64,000 nt of DNA from Acidovorax benzenivorans (lineage in GTDB: Bacteria; Pseudomonadota; Gammaproteobacteria; Burkholderiales; Burkholderiaceae_C): assembly GCF_028680575.1 (NCBI RefSeq), contig NZ_JAPCKI010000001.1, forward strand, positions 411,781-475,780. The letters run 5' to 3'. The notes under the pieces are model-generated. The model ran no database searches. It saw nothing but the letters and a program-made list of their open reading frames with translations, and was not told where the DNA came from. The position numbers and the translations under genes were made by a program. Positions within the stretch are counted from its first letter, which is position 1. Each line of letters starts with the position of its first letter. Positions 48,358 through 57,383 of this stretch are shown here, in pieces.

Positions 48358-49446
48358 TCAGTGCGCAGCGGCGATTTCGGGAACGAACAGCGTGCCTTCC
48401 AGAATCTTTCGGGCGGTGCGTACCAGCGCGGCCTGCACCAGCTTGAATTGGCCGTCCACGTCGCTGAGTTCGACATCCACCTGGATGCGGCCTGCCGGGT
48501 GTTGCACCTCCACGCGGCGCAGCCCGGCGCTGGGCGCATGCCGTTCGTCGGTGGCCACGGTGCCCGGCAGCACCGATGCGGCTGCCACGCCGATGGCGCC
48601 GGTCACCGCATGCGAGCGGTGGCATTGGTGGGGTGTGAAGTAGCGCGACACCACGCTGCCTGGTTGCACGCCTGGCGACACGATCACCGGCTTGGGCAAC
48701 ACGCTGTGTGTCACGTCGCCCATGCCCATGCGCTGGCCTGCCTCGAGTCGCAAGGCCTCCAGGCGGGTGAGCAAGGTGGTGTTGGCGTCCAGCTCTGCGG
48801 GCGTCTCGTCGCCGCGCAGGCCCAGGTCGGTGGCCCGCACCAGCACCATCACCTGGGCCGCGTCGATGCAGGTGACATCCAGGCCCTGGAGGCGGTCGAT
48901 GCGCTGGCCGGTGGGAAAGATCTGCCCGGTGACGGCGCCCCAGGCGTCCAGAAAATTCATCAACACGGGGGCGGCCGTGCCCTGCACGCCGTCAATGCGC
49001 ACGTCGCCGTCGTAGTGCACCTGGCCACCCGCCGTGCACACCTGCACGTCGATGCGCGAGCGGGTGTTCACGTTGTAGACCCGCACCCGCGTTGTTCCCA
49101 GGCCCGAAGGCGCCACCAGGCCTTGTTCGATGGCGAAGGGCCCCACACCGGCCAGCATGTTGCCGCAGTTGGGCCGTGTGTCCACGCGGGCCTCTTGCAC
49201 GCTGACCTGGGCAAACAGATAGTCCACATCGCAGTCGGGCTGCGTGGAGCGCGAGACGATGGCGACCTTGCTGGTCAGCGAGTTGCCGCCGCCCAGGCCG
49301 TCGATCTGCAGCTCATGCGGCGAACCCAGTGCCGCGATCAGGGTGCGGTCGCGGGCATCGGGGTCCTGCGGCAACCAGTCAGCCAGGAAGAACGGCCCCC
49401 GGGAAGTGCCGCCACGCATCAGGACGCAAGGAATGTTGGTGCTCAT
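48358..49446 (-). CDS. 4-Oxalomesaconate tautomerase-like protein (GalD/PrpF family)
   Basis: 362 residues from ATG 49446. PrpF-like fold, two DAP-epimerase-like halves. The diagnostic opening [22 protein letters not shown] is followed by [18 protein letters not shown] and the proposed acid/base Cys in [15 protein letters not shown]. The second half has [20 protein letters not shown]. It closely resembles GalD, which tautomerises 4-oxalomesaconate in gallate degradation. The other gallate genes are not in this window, so the true substrate may be another unsaturated tricarboxylate such as an aconitate isomer (inference). It is divergent from a LysR gene. Confidence 0.9.
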   Translation of the reverse strand: MSTNIPCVLMRGGTSRGPFFLADWLPQDPDARDRTLIAALGSPHELQIDGLGGGNSLTSKVAIVSRSTQPDCDVDYLFAQVSVQEARVDTRPNCGNMLAGVGPFAIEQGLVAPSGLGTTRVRVYNVNTRSRIDVQVCTAGGQVHYDGDVRIDGVQGTAAPVLMNFLDAWGAVTGQIFPTGQRIDRLQGLDVTCIDAAQVMVLVRATDLGLRGDETPAELDANTTLLTRLEALRLEAGQRMGMGDVTHSVLPKPVIVSPGVQPGSVVSRYFTPHQCHRSHAVTGAIGVAAASVLPGTVATDERHAPSAGLRRVEVQHPAGRIQVDVELSDVDGQFKLVQAALVRTARKILEGTLFVPEIAAAH

Positions 49447-49478
49447 GGGTCGGCATGGTGCGACGCTGCGGGTGATCT

Positions 49479-49521
49479 GTGAATTGCATTGTTGGCAATG
49501 ATTGATGCATGCTGTGCAATA
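49479..49521. promoter_or_regulatory. 43-bp operator-like box, copy 1, galD-like/LysR divergent promoter
   Basis: It opens GTGAATTGCA and closes TGCAATA, giving ATTGCA/TGCAAT inverted ends, with an internal TTGATGCA. It is aligned without gaps to the box at 49557-49599 with 32 of 43 identities. The start-to-start spacing is 78 bp. Two such LysR binding boxes are expected for an activator that bends DNA at a divergent promoter. Confidence 0.7.
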
Positions 49522-49556
49522 GGCTCTGGCGGCTTGTACATGCTCCAATCACAGCC

Positions 49557-49599
49557 GTGAATTGCAATGTTCTGATCGTTTGATGCACGGCTTGCAATA
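49557..49599. promoter_or_regulatory. 43-bp operator-like box, copy 2, galD-like/LysR divergent promoter
   Basis: Second copy of the box described for 49479-49521. It has the same ATTGCA and TGCAAT ends and the same TTTGATGCA block. It lies 48 bp upstream of the LysR start codon. Confidence 0.7.
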
Positions 49600-49647
49600 C
49601 TGAAAAACCTCTGAAGACCTCGTTGAGATCCCCCGAAGGACGCCCTC

Positions 49648-50589
49648 ATGAACAACAAATTCGACCTTGCCGACATCCAGGCCTTTGCTGCCGTGGCCGA
49701 GCTGCAGAGCTTTCGTGCCGCTGCCGAGGCCATCCACCTGTCGCAACCCGCCTTCAGCCGCCGCATCGACAAGCTGGAAGAAGCGCTGGGTGTGCGCCTG
49801 CTCGACCGCACCACGCGCCGCGTGACGCTCACGGCCGTGGGCCGCGACTTTGCGCGCAAGACCCGCGTGTGGCTGGATGACCTGGACGGCATGCTCATGG
49901 GCCTGGGCGATGTGGCCGCGCGCCGCATGGGCGAGGTGACCATCGCCTGCGTGCCCTCGGCCGTGTATTACTTCCTGCCGCAGGTGGTCAAGCGCTACCA
50001 CGAGCGGTTTCCGAAGATCCGCGTGAAGGTGCACGACGCCAGCGCCAACGAGGTGCTGGTGGCCGTGGCGCAGGGCGATGCAGACTTTGGCCTCAACTTC
50101 ATCGGCAGCCAGGAGGCCGAGATCGAGTTCAAGCCCGTGCTGGCCGAACGTTTTGTGGCCGCCTGCCGGCGCGACCATGTGCTGGCGCGGCGCAAGAAAG
50201 TGAGCTGGGCCGAGCTGGGCCAGCACGACTTCATGTCGGTGGGTAAGACCTCGGGCAACCGGCTGCTGATGGACCTGGCGCTGGCCAACGTGCCCGACCG
50301 CCCCCAGTGCCTGTACGAGGCCAAACACGTGACCACGCTGCTCGGCCTGGTGGAGGCGGGCTTGGGCGTGGCGGCCGTGCCCAGCCTGGCCATGCCGGGC
50401 AAGGACCACCCCACGCTGGTCAGCATTGCGCTGGTGGAGCCCATCGTCACGCGGCAGATGGGGCTCATCAAGCGCCGGGGCAAAACCCTGTCGCCTGCCG
50501 CGCAGCAGCTGTATGACCTGCTGGTGGCTACGCGTTCTGCGCGCCCGCGCAGTGCCCCGGCGGCATCAAAAATACAATCAGGGCAATGA
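49648..50589 (+). CDS. LysR-family regulator (divergent from the galD-like operon)
   Basis: 313 residues. HTH at 1-65: [39 protein letters not shown]-type sequence. Effector domain: [39 protein letters not shown], and [23 protein letters not shown]. It probably regulates the galD-like/Bug/porin operon on the other strand through the two 43-bp boxes. It overlaps the start of mnmA (ATGA), so mnmA may be co-transcribed. Confidence 0.92.
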   Translation: MNNKFDLADIQAFAAVAELQSFRAAAEAIHLSQPAFSRRIDKLEEALGVRLLDRTTRRVTLTAVGRDFARKTRVWLDDLDGMLMGLGDVAARRMGEVTIACVPSAVYYFLPQVVKRYHERFPKIRVKVHDASANEVLVAVAQGDADFGLNFIGSQEAEIEFKPVLAERFVAACRRDHVLARRKKVSWAELGQHDFMSVGKTSGNRLLMDLALANVPDRPQCLYEAKHVTTLLGLVEAGLGVAAVPSLAMPGKDHPTLVSIALVEPIVTRQMGLIKRRGKTLSPAAQQLYDLLVATRSARPRSAPAASKIQSGQ

Positions 50590-51755
50590 CAGCCTCTACC
50601 AAACAGCGCGTTGTCGTCGGTCTCTCCGGCGGCGTGGACTCGGCCGTGACCGCCTACCTGCTCAAAAAGCAGGGCCATGAGGTCGTCGGCATCTTCATGA
50701 AAAACTGGGAAGACGATGACGACAGCGAATACTGCTCGTCCAACATCGACTTCGTGGACGCGGCTGCTGTGGCGGACGTGATTGGCATCGAGATCGAGCA
50801 CGTGAACTTCGCGGCGGACTACAAGGACCGCGTGTTCGCTGAGTTCTTGCGCGAGTATCAGGCGGGCCGCACACCCAACCCCGACGTGCTGTGCAACGCA
50901 GAGATCAAGTTCAAGGCCTTCCTCGACCACGCCATGCGCCTGGGCGCCGAGAAGATCGCCACGGGCCATTACGCCCGCGTGCGGCAGAACGCCACCTCCG
51001 GCTTGCACGAACTGCTCAAGGGGCTGGACCCGAGCAAGGACCAGAGTTATTTTCTGCACCGGCTGAACCAGGCGCAGCTGTCCAAGACGCTGTTCCCAGT
51101 GGGCGAACTGCACAAGACCGAGGTGCGCCGCATTGCCGAAGAGATTGGCCTGCCCAACGCCAAGAAGAAGGATTCCACCGGTATCTGCTTCATTGGCGAG
51201 CGGCCGTTCCGGGAGTTTTTGAACCGCTACATCAGCCACGCGCCCGGCCCCATCCAGGACGACCGGGGGCGCAAGCTGGGCCAGCATGTGGGCCTGTCGT
51301 TCTACACGCTGGGCCAGCGCCAGGGGCTGGGCATCGGCGGCGTGAAGGAGAAAGGCGCACAGCGCGGTGGTGGCGCGCACGAGCCCTGGTTTGTGGCCCG
51401 CAAGGACCTGGAGAAAAACACGCTCCGTGTGGTGCAAGGCCACGACCACCCCTGGCTGCTGTCGCACCACCTGCAGGCGCAGGACGTGAGCTGGTGCGCT
51501 GGCCATGCACCCGCCCCCGGCGCTTACGCCGCGAAGACGCGCTACCGCCAGCAGGACTCTGCCTGCACGCTGGAGGCTGCAGAGGGCGGCTTTGCGCTGC
51601 AGTTCCCGGACGCCCAATGGGCCGTGACGCCTGGGCAGAGCGCTGTGCTGTACGACGGTGATGTCTGCCTGGGCGGTGGCGTGATTGCCACCGTGGACGG
51701 GTTGCCGCAGCAGGCAGGCAGTGCGCCAGCTGCCCAGGCAGCCACTACACGCTGA
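50586..51755 (+). CDS. mnmA: tRNA-specific 2-thiouridylase MnmA
   Basis: 389 residues. It makes 2-thiouridine at the wobble position of tRNA Glu, Lys and Gln, using sulfur from the IscS relay and ATP. Seen: PP-loop SGGVDS (from Ser14), [14 protein letters not shown] with catalytic Cys103, TGICFIGER with Cys201, and [17 protein letters not shown]. The C-terminal beta-barrel domain follows. The start overlaps the LysR stop by 4 nt. Confidence 0.97.
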   Translation: MTASTKQRVVVGLSGGVDSAVTAYLLKKQGHEVVGIFMKNWEDDDDSEYCSSNIDFVDAAAVADVIGIEIEHVNFAADYKDRVFAEFLREYQAGRTPNPDVLCNAEIKFKAFLDHAMRLGAEKIATGHYARVRQNATSGLHELLKGLDPSKDQSYFLHRLNQAQLSKTLFPVGELHKTEVRRIAEEIGLPNAKKKDSTGICFIGERPFREFLNRYISHAPGPIQDDRGRKLGQHVGLSFYTLGQRQGLGIGGVKEKGAQRGGGAHEPWFVARKDLEKNTLRVVQGHDHPWLLSHHLQAQDVSWCAGHAPAPGAYAAKTRYRQQDSACTLEAAEGGFALQFPDAQWAVTPGQSAVLYDGDVCLGGGVIATVDGLPQQAGSAPAAQAATTR

Positions 51756-51756
51756 T

Positions 51757-51822
51757 TGCTATAAAATTAATAGCTATCGAGGCATATAAGTCAAGCGCCA
51801 GCGCCTGATTTATTTCAAAGTC
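51757..51822 (-). repeat. Interspersed palindromic repeat, copy A5 (diverged)
   Basis: On the minus strand: AATCAGGCGCTGGCGCTTGA, then CGATAGCTATTAATTTTATAGC. It shares the GGCGCT/GCGCTT and GATAGC blocks with the A family but lacks the GCGCAAGCAGC block. It lies between the mnmA stop and its terminator. Confidence 0.5.
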
Positions 51823-51836
51823 CTTGCTGAAAGAGC

Positions 51837-51871
51837 AAAAAAGCCGGTGCGGTGGCCGCTCCGGCTTTTTT
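51837..51871. terminator. Bidirectional Rho-independent terminator (mnmA / yccA-type gene)
   Basis: AAAAAAGCCGG (51837-51847) pairs perfectly with CCGGCTTTTTT (51861-51871). The loop can pair further (GCGG/CCGC). The stem is followed by TTTTTT on the plus strand and by TTTTTT on the minus strand, so it ends both the plus-strand mnmA transcript and the convergent minus-strand membrane-protein transcript. Confidence 0.93.
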
Positions 51872-51895
51872 GTGTCGGTGGGAGGCCCCGGTGTG

Positions 51896-52609
51896 TCAGT
51901 CGTCGTTCGTGGCCAGGCTGATCAGGATGCGCAGTACGTACCAGAGCATGAGCGCAATCGATGCAAACAGGTGCAGCGCCGCACCGGCGGGACGGTCTGC
52001 GGGGTAGTCGCGAATGATGCGCGAGGTGTCGTACAGCACACTGGCGCCTGCAAACAGCACCATGAGCCCAGAGAACCAGATGCCCAGCTTGAAGCCAAAG
52101 ATGGCGCCCGCAATGATGGTGCCCAGTGCCACCAAGCCTGCCACCTTCAGGATGCCGCCCAGGAACGAAAAATCGGTCTTGCTGCTGAATGCCGTCCAGG
52201 TGAGTGCCGCCACCAGCAGCAGCGTGATGAAGGCCGCCGAGCCAATGGCGCCGGGCACCAAAAGCTGGGCAATGCCGAACATCGGGGCAAAGATGAGCCC
52301 TTCTGCCAGCACGTAGAGGCCCAGGCCCATCAGCTGCGTTTGGGGATTGTCGGAGTTGTCGGCCAGGTGCGATGCCAGCCAGCCCACCAACATGAAGGCC
52401 CCCATCACCCCCAGCCAGAGGAACTTGCTGCCGCTGGCCATGAGCATCTTGGCCGCGGCGGTGGAAAGTCCGCTCACCATCAGCACCGCCGATAGCACGA
52501 CAAAAGCCAGAATGGCCACGCCCAGGTGCTTGTAGGTGGAGACGATGAAATCGCGCCGCTCCATCGGGGCGCCCGCAGGGGTTTGTGGGGAAAGTGCGTT
52601 GGGGTTCAT
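51896..52609 (-). CDS. Bax inhibitor-1/YccA family membrane protein
   Basis: 237 residues from ATG 52609, with GGAGG about 8 nt upstream. Seven hydrophobic helices, from TYKHLGVAILAFVVLSAVLM to ALHLFASIALMLWYVLRIL. The C-terminal helix and the conserved VLYDTSRII and GLGLYVLAEGLIFAP segments identify the TMBIM/YccA (UPF0005) family. YccA modulates the FtsH protease in E. coli; others leak calcium. Function here is inferred only from family. Confidence 0.92.
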   Translation of the reverse strand: MNPNALSPQTPAGAPMERRDFIVSTYKHLGVAILAFVVLSAVLMVSGLSTAAAKMLMASGSKFLWLGVMGAFMLVGWLASHLADNSDNPQTQLMGLGLYVLAEGLIFAPMFGIAQLLVPGAIGSAAFITLLLVAALTWTAFSSKTDFSFLGGILKVAGLVALGTIIAGAIFGFKLGIWFSGLMVLFAGASVLYDTSRIIRDYPADRPAGAALHLFASIALMLWYVLRILISLATNDD

Positions 52610-52712
52610 GGTGTGGTCCTCCGTAGTGAGCGCGGGTCTGCGCAAACAATGGGAGGAGCGCGCCCCGGGCGCTGCCCCTCCCTCCCTCTCTCTTTTTATG
52701 GGGTATGGCGCG

Positions 52713-53288
52713 TCAGGCGGCGGCTAGCTGTTGTGCTTCGTCTGCGGCGCGCAGCTTGCGGTTGGACCACACGCCGGCAGCACCTACCAGGGTCAGCAGG
52801 ATGGCGAAGATCCAGGTGCCCGCACCGCTGAAGGACTTTGCCGATGAGGTGGCTTCGACCTGCAGTCGCTGCTTGGTGACGTCGTAGCTGATGACGGGTG
52901 CTCCGCCTGCCGAGACTTCGTAAACCAGGTCGTTGTCGCTGCCGTCCACCAAGGCAGTGACTTTTTCGTCGATCAGGTTGCCCACCAGCTGCTGTGGCGT
53001 GCTGTAGTCGATGCGCAGTTTGCGCACCTCGGCACCGGCGGTGTCGGGCTGGACGCTGATCTCGTAGTATTTCTTGGTAGCGCGGCGCTTGCGCTTGACG
53101 GTGACTTCGGAGGCTTGCGTCACGGTGCCGGACACGGTTTGTAGGCTCTCGCGTGCGGCGTAGGCGTGGTCACCTTCCGCCTTCCAGCCGCTGTACAGCG
53201 ACAGCCCGATCAGGCCGGGCCCCGCCAGAAGCAGCAGCCACGCGTAGCCAGTAACAAATATCAGAATCTTGCGGACAAACCCAGGCAT
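52713..53288 (-). CDS. Two-TM membrane protein, DUF3592-like
   Basis: 191 residues from ATG 53288 (MPGFVRKILIFVTGYAW), with an AGAGGG ribosome site. TM1 at about 8-30. A soluble beta-rich part follows (SGTVTQASEVTVKRKRRATKKYYEISVQ; LRIDYSTPQQLVGNLI; VTALVDGSDNDLVYEVSA), then TM2 at about 165-185 (GTWIFAILLTLVGAAGVWS). The topology and SGTV...VxVxxxP-like loop resemble DUF3592/DUF3592-like signal proteins; a precise family is uncertain. No obvious partner. Confidence 0.7.
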   Translation of the reverse strand: MPGFVRKILIFVTGYAWLLLLAGPGLIGLSLYSGWKAEGDHAYAARESLQTVSGTVTQASEVTVKRKRRATKKYYEISVQPDTAGAEVRKLRIDYSTPQQLVGNLIDEKVTALVDGSDNDLVYEVSAGGAPVISYDVTKQRLQVEATSSAKSFSGAGTWIFAILLTLVGAAGVWSNRKLRAADEAQQLAAA

Positions 53289-53598
53289 CACGACCCTCTC
53301 TCTCTTCAGTTGGAATATTGTTTTTTGGTAATTGCTCGCCGTCGGGCTTTGCACCTCTTTGGCGAACAAGGCCGCGATGATCTTTGATATTTCCGTATCG
53401 AATGTAAGGAATTGTTGATTCGTCGCGGCCATGCTGCACTGGACAAAATGGAGAAGAGGCGCGCTTGCACACCGGTGTAAAAGGCTTGCCGTCGTGACAG
53501 CTTGCGGCGCTGGTGCGATCGGTGAGCCGCAGCAGTTCTTGTTGCGAGTTGCTACGTTTCGACGCTTTCTGGAGGCTGGTGCATGCCCTGCGCGGGCG

Positions 53599-53632
53599 CA
53601 AAAAAAGGCCCGCACCTTGCGGGTGCGGGCCT
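53599..53632 (-). terminator. Rho-independent terminator of ssb
   Basis: AGGCCCGCACC (53606-53616) pairs perfectly with GGTGCGGGCCT (53622-53632), loop 5 nt. On the minus strand the stem is followed by TTTTTTT. It lies 27 nt after the ssb stop. The rest of 53289-53605 looks non-coding, with no recognisable site. Confidence 0.92.
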
Positions 53633-53658
53633 AGGATGGAATCCGGTGCCGGAAGGCG

Positions 53659-54210
53659 TTAGAACGGAATGTCGTCATCCATGTCGTCGAAGCCGGATGC
53701 CGCACGCGGTGCCTGGGCCACAGGGGCGGGCGCAGGGCGCGGTGCGGGTGCTGCCATGGGGCGCGGTGCGGGGGCTGCACGGCGCGGGGCCTGGTCGTAA
53801 CCGCCCTGGTCGCCTCCATAACCATCGTCGTAGCCGCCGCCTTGCTGGCCGCCGCCGCCACCACCGCCCATGCCTTGGCGGCTGCCCAGCATCTGCATCT
53901 GGTCGGCGCGGATCTCGGTGCTGTACTTTTCGACGCCGCTCTGGTCGGTCCACTTGCGGGTGCGCAGGCTGCCTTCCACATACACCTGCGAGCCTTTGCG
54001 CAGGTACTGGCCAGCGATTTCGGCCAGGCGGCCGTTGAAGACCACGCGGTGCCACTCGGTGGCTTCCTTCATTTCGCCAGACTGCTTGTCTTTCCACTTG
54101 TCGGTGGTGGCGATCGTCACGTTGGCCACCTGATCGCCACTGGGGAAAGTGCGCATTTCAGGGTCGCGGCCCAGGTTGCCGACGATGATGACTTTGTTTA
54201 CGGATGCCAT
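53659..54210 (-). CDS. ssb: Single-stranded DNA-binding protein
   Basis: 183 residues. OB fold at 1-110 ([62 protein letters not shown]). A Gly-rich, then Pro/Ala-rich disordered linker follows. The acidic tip DDMDDDIPF recruits replication and repair partners. Gene order with the MFS exporter upstream is usual in Burkholderiales. Confidence 0.98.
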   Translation of the reverse strand: MASVNKVIIVGNLGRDPEMRTFPSGDQVANVTIATTDKWKDKQSGEMKEATEWHRVVFNGRLAEIAGQYLRKGSQVYVEGSLRTRKWTDQSGVEKYSTEIRADQMQMLGSRQGMGGGGGGGQQGGGYDDGYGGDQGGYDQAPRRAAPAPRPMAAPAPRPAPAPVAQAPRAASGFDDMDDDIPF

Positions 54211-54335
54211 GGTGCTGTCTTTGCCTTAAAAAGATGGAAGCGCCGGATTTGGAGAGAGATTCCAGGCGCCAAACGCGCCATTGTGCCGCAACCGGGGGGC
54301 AATGGAAGCCCGGGCGGCGTGGCGTGGTCTGCCGT

Positions 54336-55577
54336 TCAGTGCCCGCCGCGCCCCACGGGCCGCAGCGGCCAGGTCAGCACCAGCCACAAGGCCGTGAGTG
54401 CCGTGGTCACGGCAAACAGGCCGGGAGCTCCGGCCCACTTGACCAGCGCGCCGCCCAGTGCCCCACCCGCAAACAGGCCCAGCGACTGCAGGGTGTTGTA
54501 GCTGCCCAGCGCGGCGCCGCGCAGGTGGGCAGGTGCCATGCGCGACACCAGGCTGGGCTGGCTGGCCTCCAGCGCATTGAATCCGCAAAAAAAGACAAAC
54601 AGCAGTGGCCCCAGCACCCACAGCGTGGCAGGCAAGCCGCTGGCCGCCAGCAGGCCCAACCCGACCTGCACCACCAGCACCAGGGCAATGGCTCCGAGCA
54701 GGGCCGCGCGCAGGCGACCCGCGCGCTCCAGTGCAAACAGCCCGCCCATGGCGGCAAACGACAGCACCACGGCGGGCAGGTATACCTGCCAGTGGTGGTC
54801 TTTGGTGAGGCCCGCCTGTACCAGCATGGCGGGCACGGCCACCCACATGGACAGTTGCACGGTGTGCAGCACAAACACACCCAGGTTCAGGCGCAGCAGA
54901 TCGGGGTGGGCCCACACATCGGCCAAGCGGCCCCGGGGTGCGTTGTGGTGCAGCGCAGGCTCGGGCGGCACCCACCACACCACCACCGCCACACCGGCCA
55001 GTGCCAGCGCGCAGGTCAGGCCAAACAGCCCAGCCAGCCCGATGTAAGCGGTGAGTACAGGGGCTGCAACCAGTGCCACAGCAAACATCAGCCCGATGCT
55101 GCCGCCCACCAGCGCCATGGCCTTGGTGCGCACGGCGTCGCGTGTCTGGTCGGCCAGCAGCGCGGTCACGGCGGCCGATACGGCCCCCGCGCCCTGCAGC
55201 GCCCGGCCCAGCAGCAGCCCGGTCAAAGAATCCGCCAGCGCGGCCAGCAGGCTGCCAGCCGCGAACACCAGCAGGCCGAGCACGATGACCCGTTTGCGCC
55301 CGAACCGGTCGGACGCCATGCCCAGAGGCAGCTGCAGCACCGCCTGCGTGAGGCCATAGATGCCCATGGCCAGGCCCACCAGTGCGGGGTCGTCGCCACC
55401 GGGGTACTTGCGTGCCTCCAGAGCAAACACGGGCAGCACCAGGAACAGGCCCAGCATGCGCAGCGCAAAGATCAGCGCCAAGCTGACGCTGGAGCGGCGC
55501 TCCAGCGGGGTCATCTGGCTACTGGGGGTAGGGAGCCGGGAGGCGGCGGTGGCTGACAGAGAAGGAGAATCCGGCAC
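54336..55577 (-). CDS. MFS-family transporter (YajR-like)
   Basis: 413 residues. Twelve hydrophobic helices, from SLALIFALRMLGLFLVLPVF. The MFS motif A-like loop PLGMASDRFGRKRVIV is after helix 2 and GRALQGAGAVSAA is in helix 4. The start is GTG 55577; ATG 55514 (MTPLERRSS) is an alternative that removes a 21-residue Ser/Pro-rich leader. Likely a drug or small-molecule exporter. It lies 125 nt upstream of ssb on the same strand. Confidence 0.87.
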   Translation of the reverse strand: MPDSPSLSATAASRLPTPSSQMTPLERRSSVSLALIFALRMLGLFLVLPVFALEARKYPGGDDPALVGLAMGIYGLTQAVLQLPLGMASDRFGRKRVIVLGLLVFAAGSLLAALADSLTGLLLGRALQGAGAVSAAVTALLADQTRDAVRTKAMALVGGSIGLMFAVALVAAPVLTAYIGLAGLFGLTCALALAGVAVVVWWVPPEPALHHNAPRGRLADVWAHPDLLRLNLGVFVLHTVQLSMWVAVPAMLVQAGLTKDHHWQVYLPAVVLSFAAMGGLFALERAGRLRAALLGAIALVLVVQVGLGLLAASGLPATLWVLGPLLFVFFCGFNALEASQPSLVSRMAPAHLRGAALGSYNTLQSLGLFAGGALGGALVKWAGAPGLFAVTTALTALWLVLTWPLRPVGRGGH

Positions 55578-55687
55578 GGTGGTGCGCTAAGGCCCGAAGA
55601 AGCAAAACCGGGATTTTCGCCGATTGGCCGCCTGCCCGCTCATCGGCGGCCAAGGCTGCGGTGCGAAGAGCCTGTTTCGGACTGGCC

Positions 55688-56152
55688 TCACACCGTGTCC
55701 AGCCGTTGGCGCTGGTCCAGCCACAGCATTGCCAACGCCAACACGGCCACCAGTCCCAACGCCCAGGGGTTGTCGATGGGGGTGGGCATGGTCGAGGGGA
55801 TCCGACCATCGGAAGCGGTGGCCGGGGCGGTGTCCCTCTGGACCTGGGCAGGCTCGTTCTCAATGTCCCGGACCATGACGGATGCGCCGGTGGCATGCGC
55901 TTGGGCGGTGTAGCCAGCCACGGTGACTGCTGCGGGAGACTTCCATCGCGAGTCCTGGGCGGCAAGTGCTGGCACTGGGTGCGGCCGCACTTCGGCATGC
56001 GCCACCCAGGCTGCCCCCATGGCCGCCGCCAGCACCCACGTATTCCGGTGGGCGCGCGCTTTGCGGTGGCTGGTGGTGTTGAAAATGAAGCGCCAAGGGG
56101 GGCAGGTGCCGGGGCGCAAAGGGCGGGACGCGTACAACATGGCAACAAACAT
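55688..56152 (-). CDS. Small exported protein with NPWALG-type C-terminal anchor
   Basis: 154 residues from ATG 56152. The hydrophobic stretch (NTWVLAAAMGAAWVAHA) with an AHA cleavage-like site looks like a signal peptide, but it is preceded by about 35 residues, so the start is uncertain. The middle is variable and hydrophilic. The end PTPIDNPWALGLVAVLALAMLW plus basic residues is a short-motif + TM + Arg/Gln tail, the architecture of sorting signals such as IPTL-CTERM. The same NNPWALG tail ends the giant protein at 57384-61706. Its stop is 110 nt from the MFS start. Confidence 0.55.
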   Translation of the reverse strand: MFVAMLYASRPLRPGTCPPWRFIFNTTSHRKARAHRNTWVLAAAMGAAWVAHAEVRPHPVPALAAQDSRWKSPAAVTVAGYTAQAHATGASVMVRDIENEPAQVQRDTAPATASDGRIPSTMPTPIDNPWALGLVAVLALAMLWLDQRQRLDTV

Positions 56153-56304
56153 CAGGGCATCAACGATGGGCGACAGGCGCCATCCCCCACGGAGGCGGGT
56201 GCCTGTTTTCCATGCTATGGGCCGCCAACTGCCGTGGCTTGCCTGTGTGTCCGCTTTGTGTTGCCTGGGTGTCCCACGCTGGTGAGGCCAGCGGCGGCTC
56301 GGGC

Positions 56305-57369
56305 TCAAGCCACGGCGCTGGGCCCCTGCAATCCGCGCACCCAGGCGGCATATTCGACCGAGCTGCTGCCCAAAGGGTCATCGGCCGGGGCCATGACACC
56401 CCGGGATTCCGGGGCGCGCGCTTCTGAGGGCGACATGCCGAAACTGGCCCGAAATACCCGGCTGAAGTGGGCATTGCTCACAAACCCCGTGCGCGCAGCC
56501 ACTTCGGCCACGCGCAGGCGGCGGTTGGCGGGGTTGGCCAATGCGTGGTACGCCTGTAGCAACCGACGTTGTTGCGCATACTGGGCCACGCCACCCAAGG
56601 GCTCGAACAGCCGGTACAGCACGCTGCGCGAGATGCCAAACCGGCGGCACAGCGCCTCGGCACTCAGGTCGTCGGCCAGGTGGCGCTGGATGTGGCGCTG
56701 CAGGCGCTCCAGCGTCACTCCGTCGATGGCGCTACGCGCTTCGTGCCGCGTGCGTGCGCTGGGCAACACGCAGGCCGCCAGCATTTGCACACTGGCGCGT
56801 GCCACCGCTGGCGCGTCATTCAGTGCAATGCCAGGCAGTCGGTGCTGCAGCGACAGCAAGTGGTCGCTGAGTAAACCGCCCAGCGCGGAATCGGCACGCA
56901 GCACGGTGCCATGCAGGTCAGAGTCCTGCACGCCCATGGCCTCGTGGATCAAGTCGCGCGGGACAATGAGCGTCATGACGCGCGACGCCCGCGCAAACGT
57001 GCGCAAGGTGCGGCCCAGGTCGAGGATGACAACGTCCCCAGGGCGGACCTCCATGTCGGTGCCCCCATCCCGCTGACCCACAAAGCCGCCCGTGCGGTAC
57101 CACTGCACCAGATAGTGGTCGAGCCCGTCGCGCAGCACGCGCGGCTGCGGGCGCATGAACTGCTGCCCCGCAAAATGCAGGTCGCCCACCAGCAAATGCC
57201 CCAGGTGGGTAGCCTGCACGGAGGCCTGGAACCCAGCGATGCTCTCCGGTGCGAGCGGCGCTACGTCAAACACCACCGAGATGCTTTGGCGCCAGGCCTC
57301 AAAGCGTTCCTCCGCAGCGCTTTGACCGGTCATGAATACCGTCGAAGGCAAACTTCCGGTGGATGGCAT
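56305..57369 (-). CDS. AraC-family transcriptional regulator
   Basis: 354 residues from ATG 57369 (alternative ATG 57333, MTGQSAAEERFEAWR). N-terminal AraC-binding-like domain: MRPQPRVLRDGLDHYLVQWYRTGGF, RPGDVVILDLGRTLRTFA. C-terminal HTH_18 pair at about 240-335: LERLQRHIQRHLADDLSAEALCRRFGISRSVLYRLFE and RLRVAEVAARTGFVSNAHFSRVFRASFGMSPSE. It begins 14 nt after the giant surface gene and lies between it and the small anchored protein. It may be part of that operon and regulate the surface cluster (inference). Confidence 0.9.
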   Translation of the reverse strand: MPSTGSLPSTVFMTGQSAAEERFEAWRQSISVVFDVAPLAPESIAGFQASVQATHLGHLLVGDLHFAGQQFMRPQPRVLRDGLDHYLVQWYRTGGFVGQRDGGTDMEVRPGDVVILDLGRTLRTFARASRVMTLIVPRDLIHEAMGVQDSDLHGTVLRADSALGGLLSDHLLSLQHRLPGIALNDAPAVARASVQMLAACVLPSARTRHEARSAIDGVTLERLQRHIQRHLADDLSAEALCRRFGISRSVLYRLFEPLGGVAQYAQQRRLLQAYHALANPANRRLRVAEVAARTGFVSNAHFSRVFRASFGMSPSEARAPESRGVMAPADDPLGSSSVEYAAWVRGLQGPSAVA

Positions 57370-57383
57370 CGCAGCTCGGTGCT

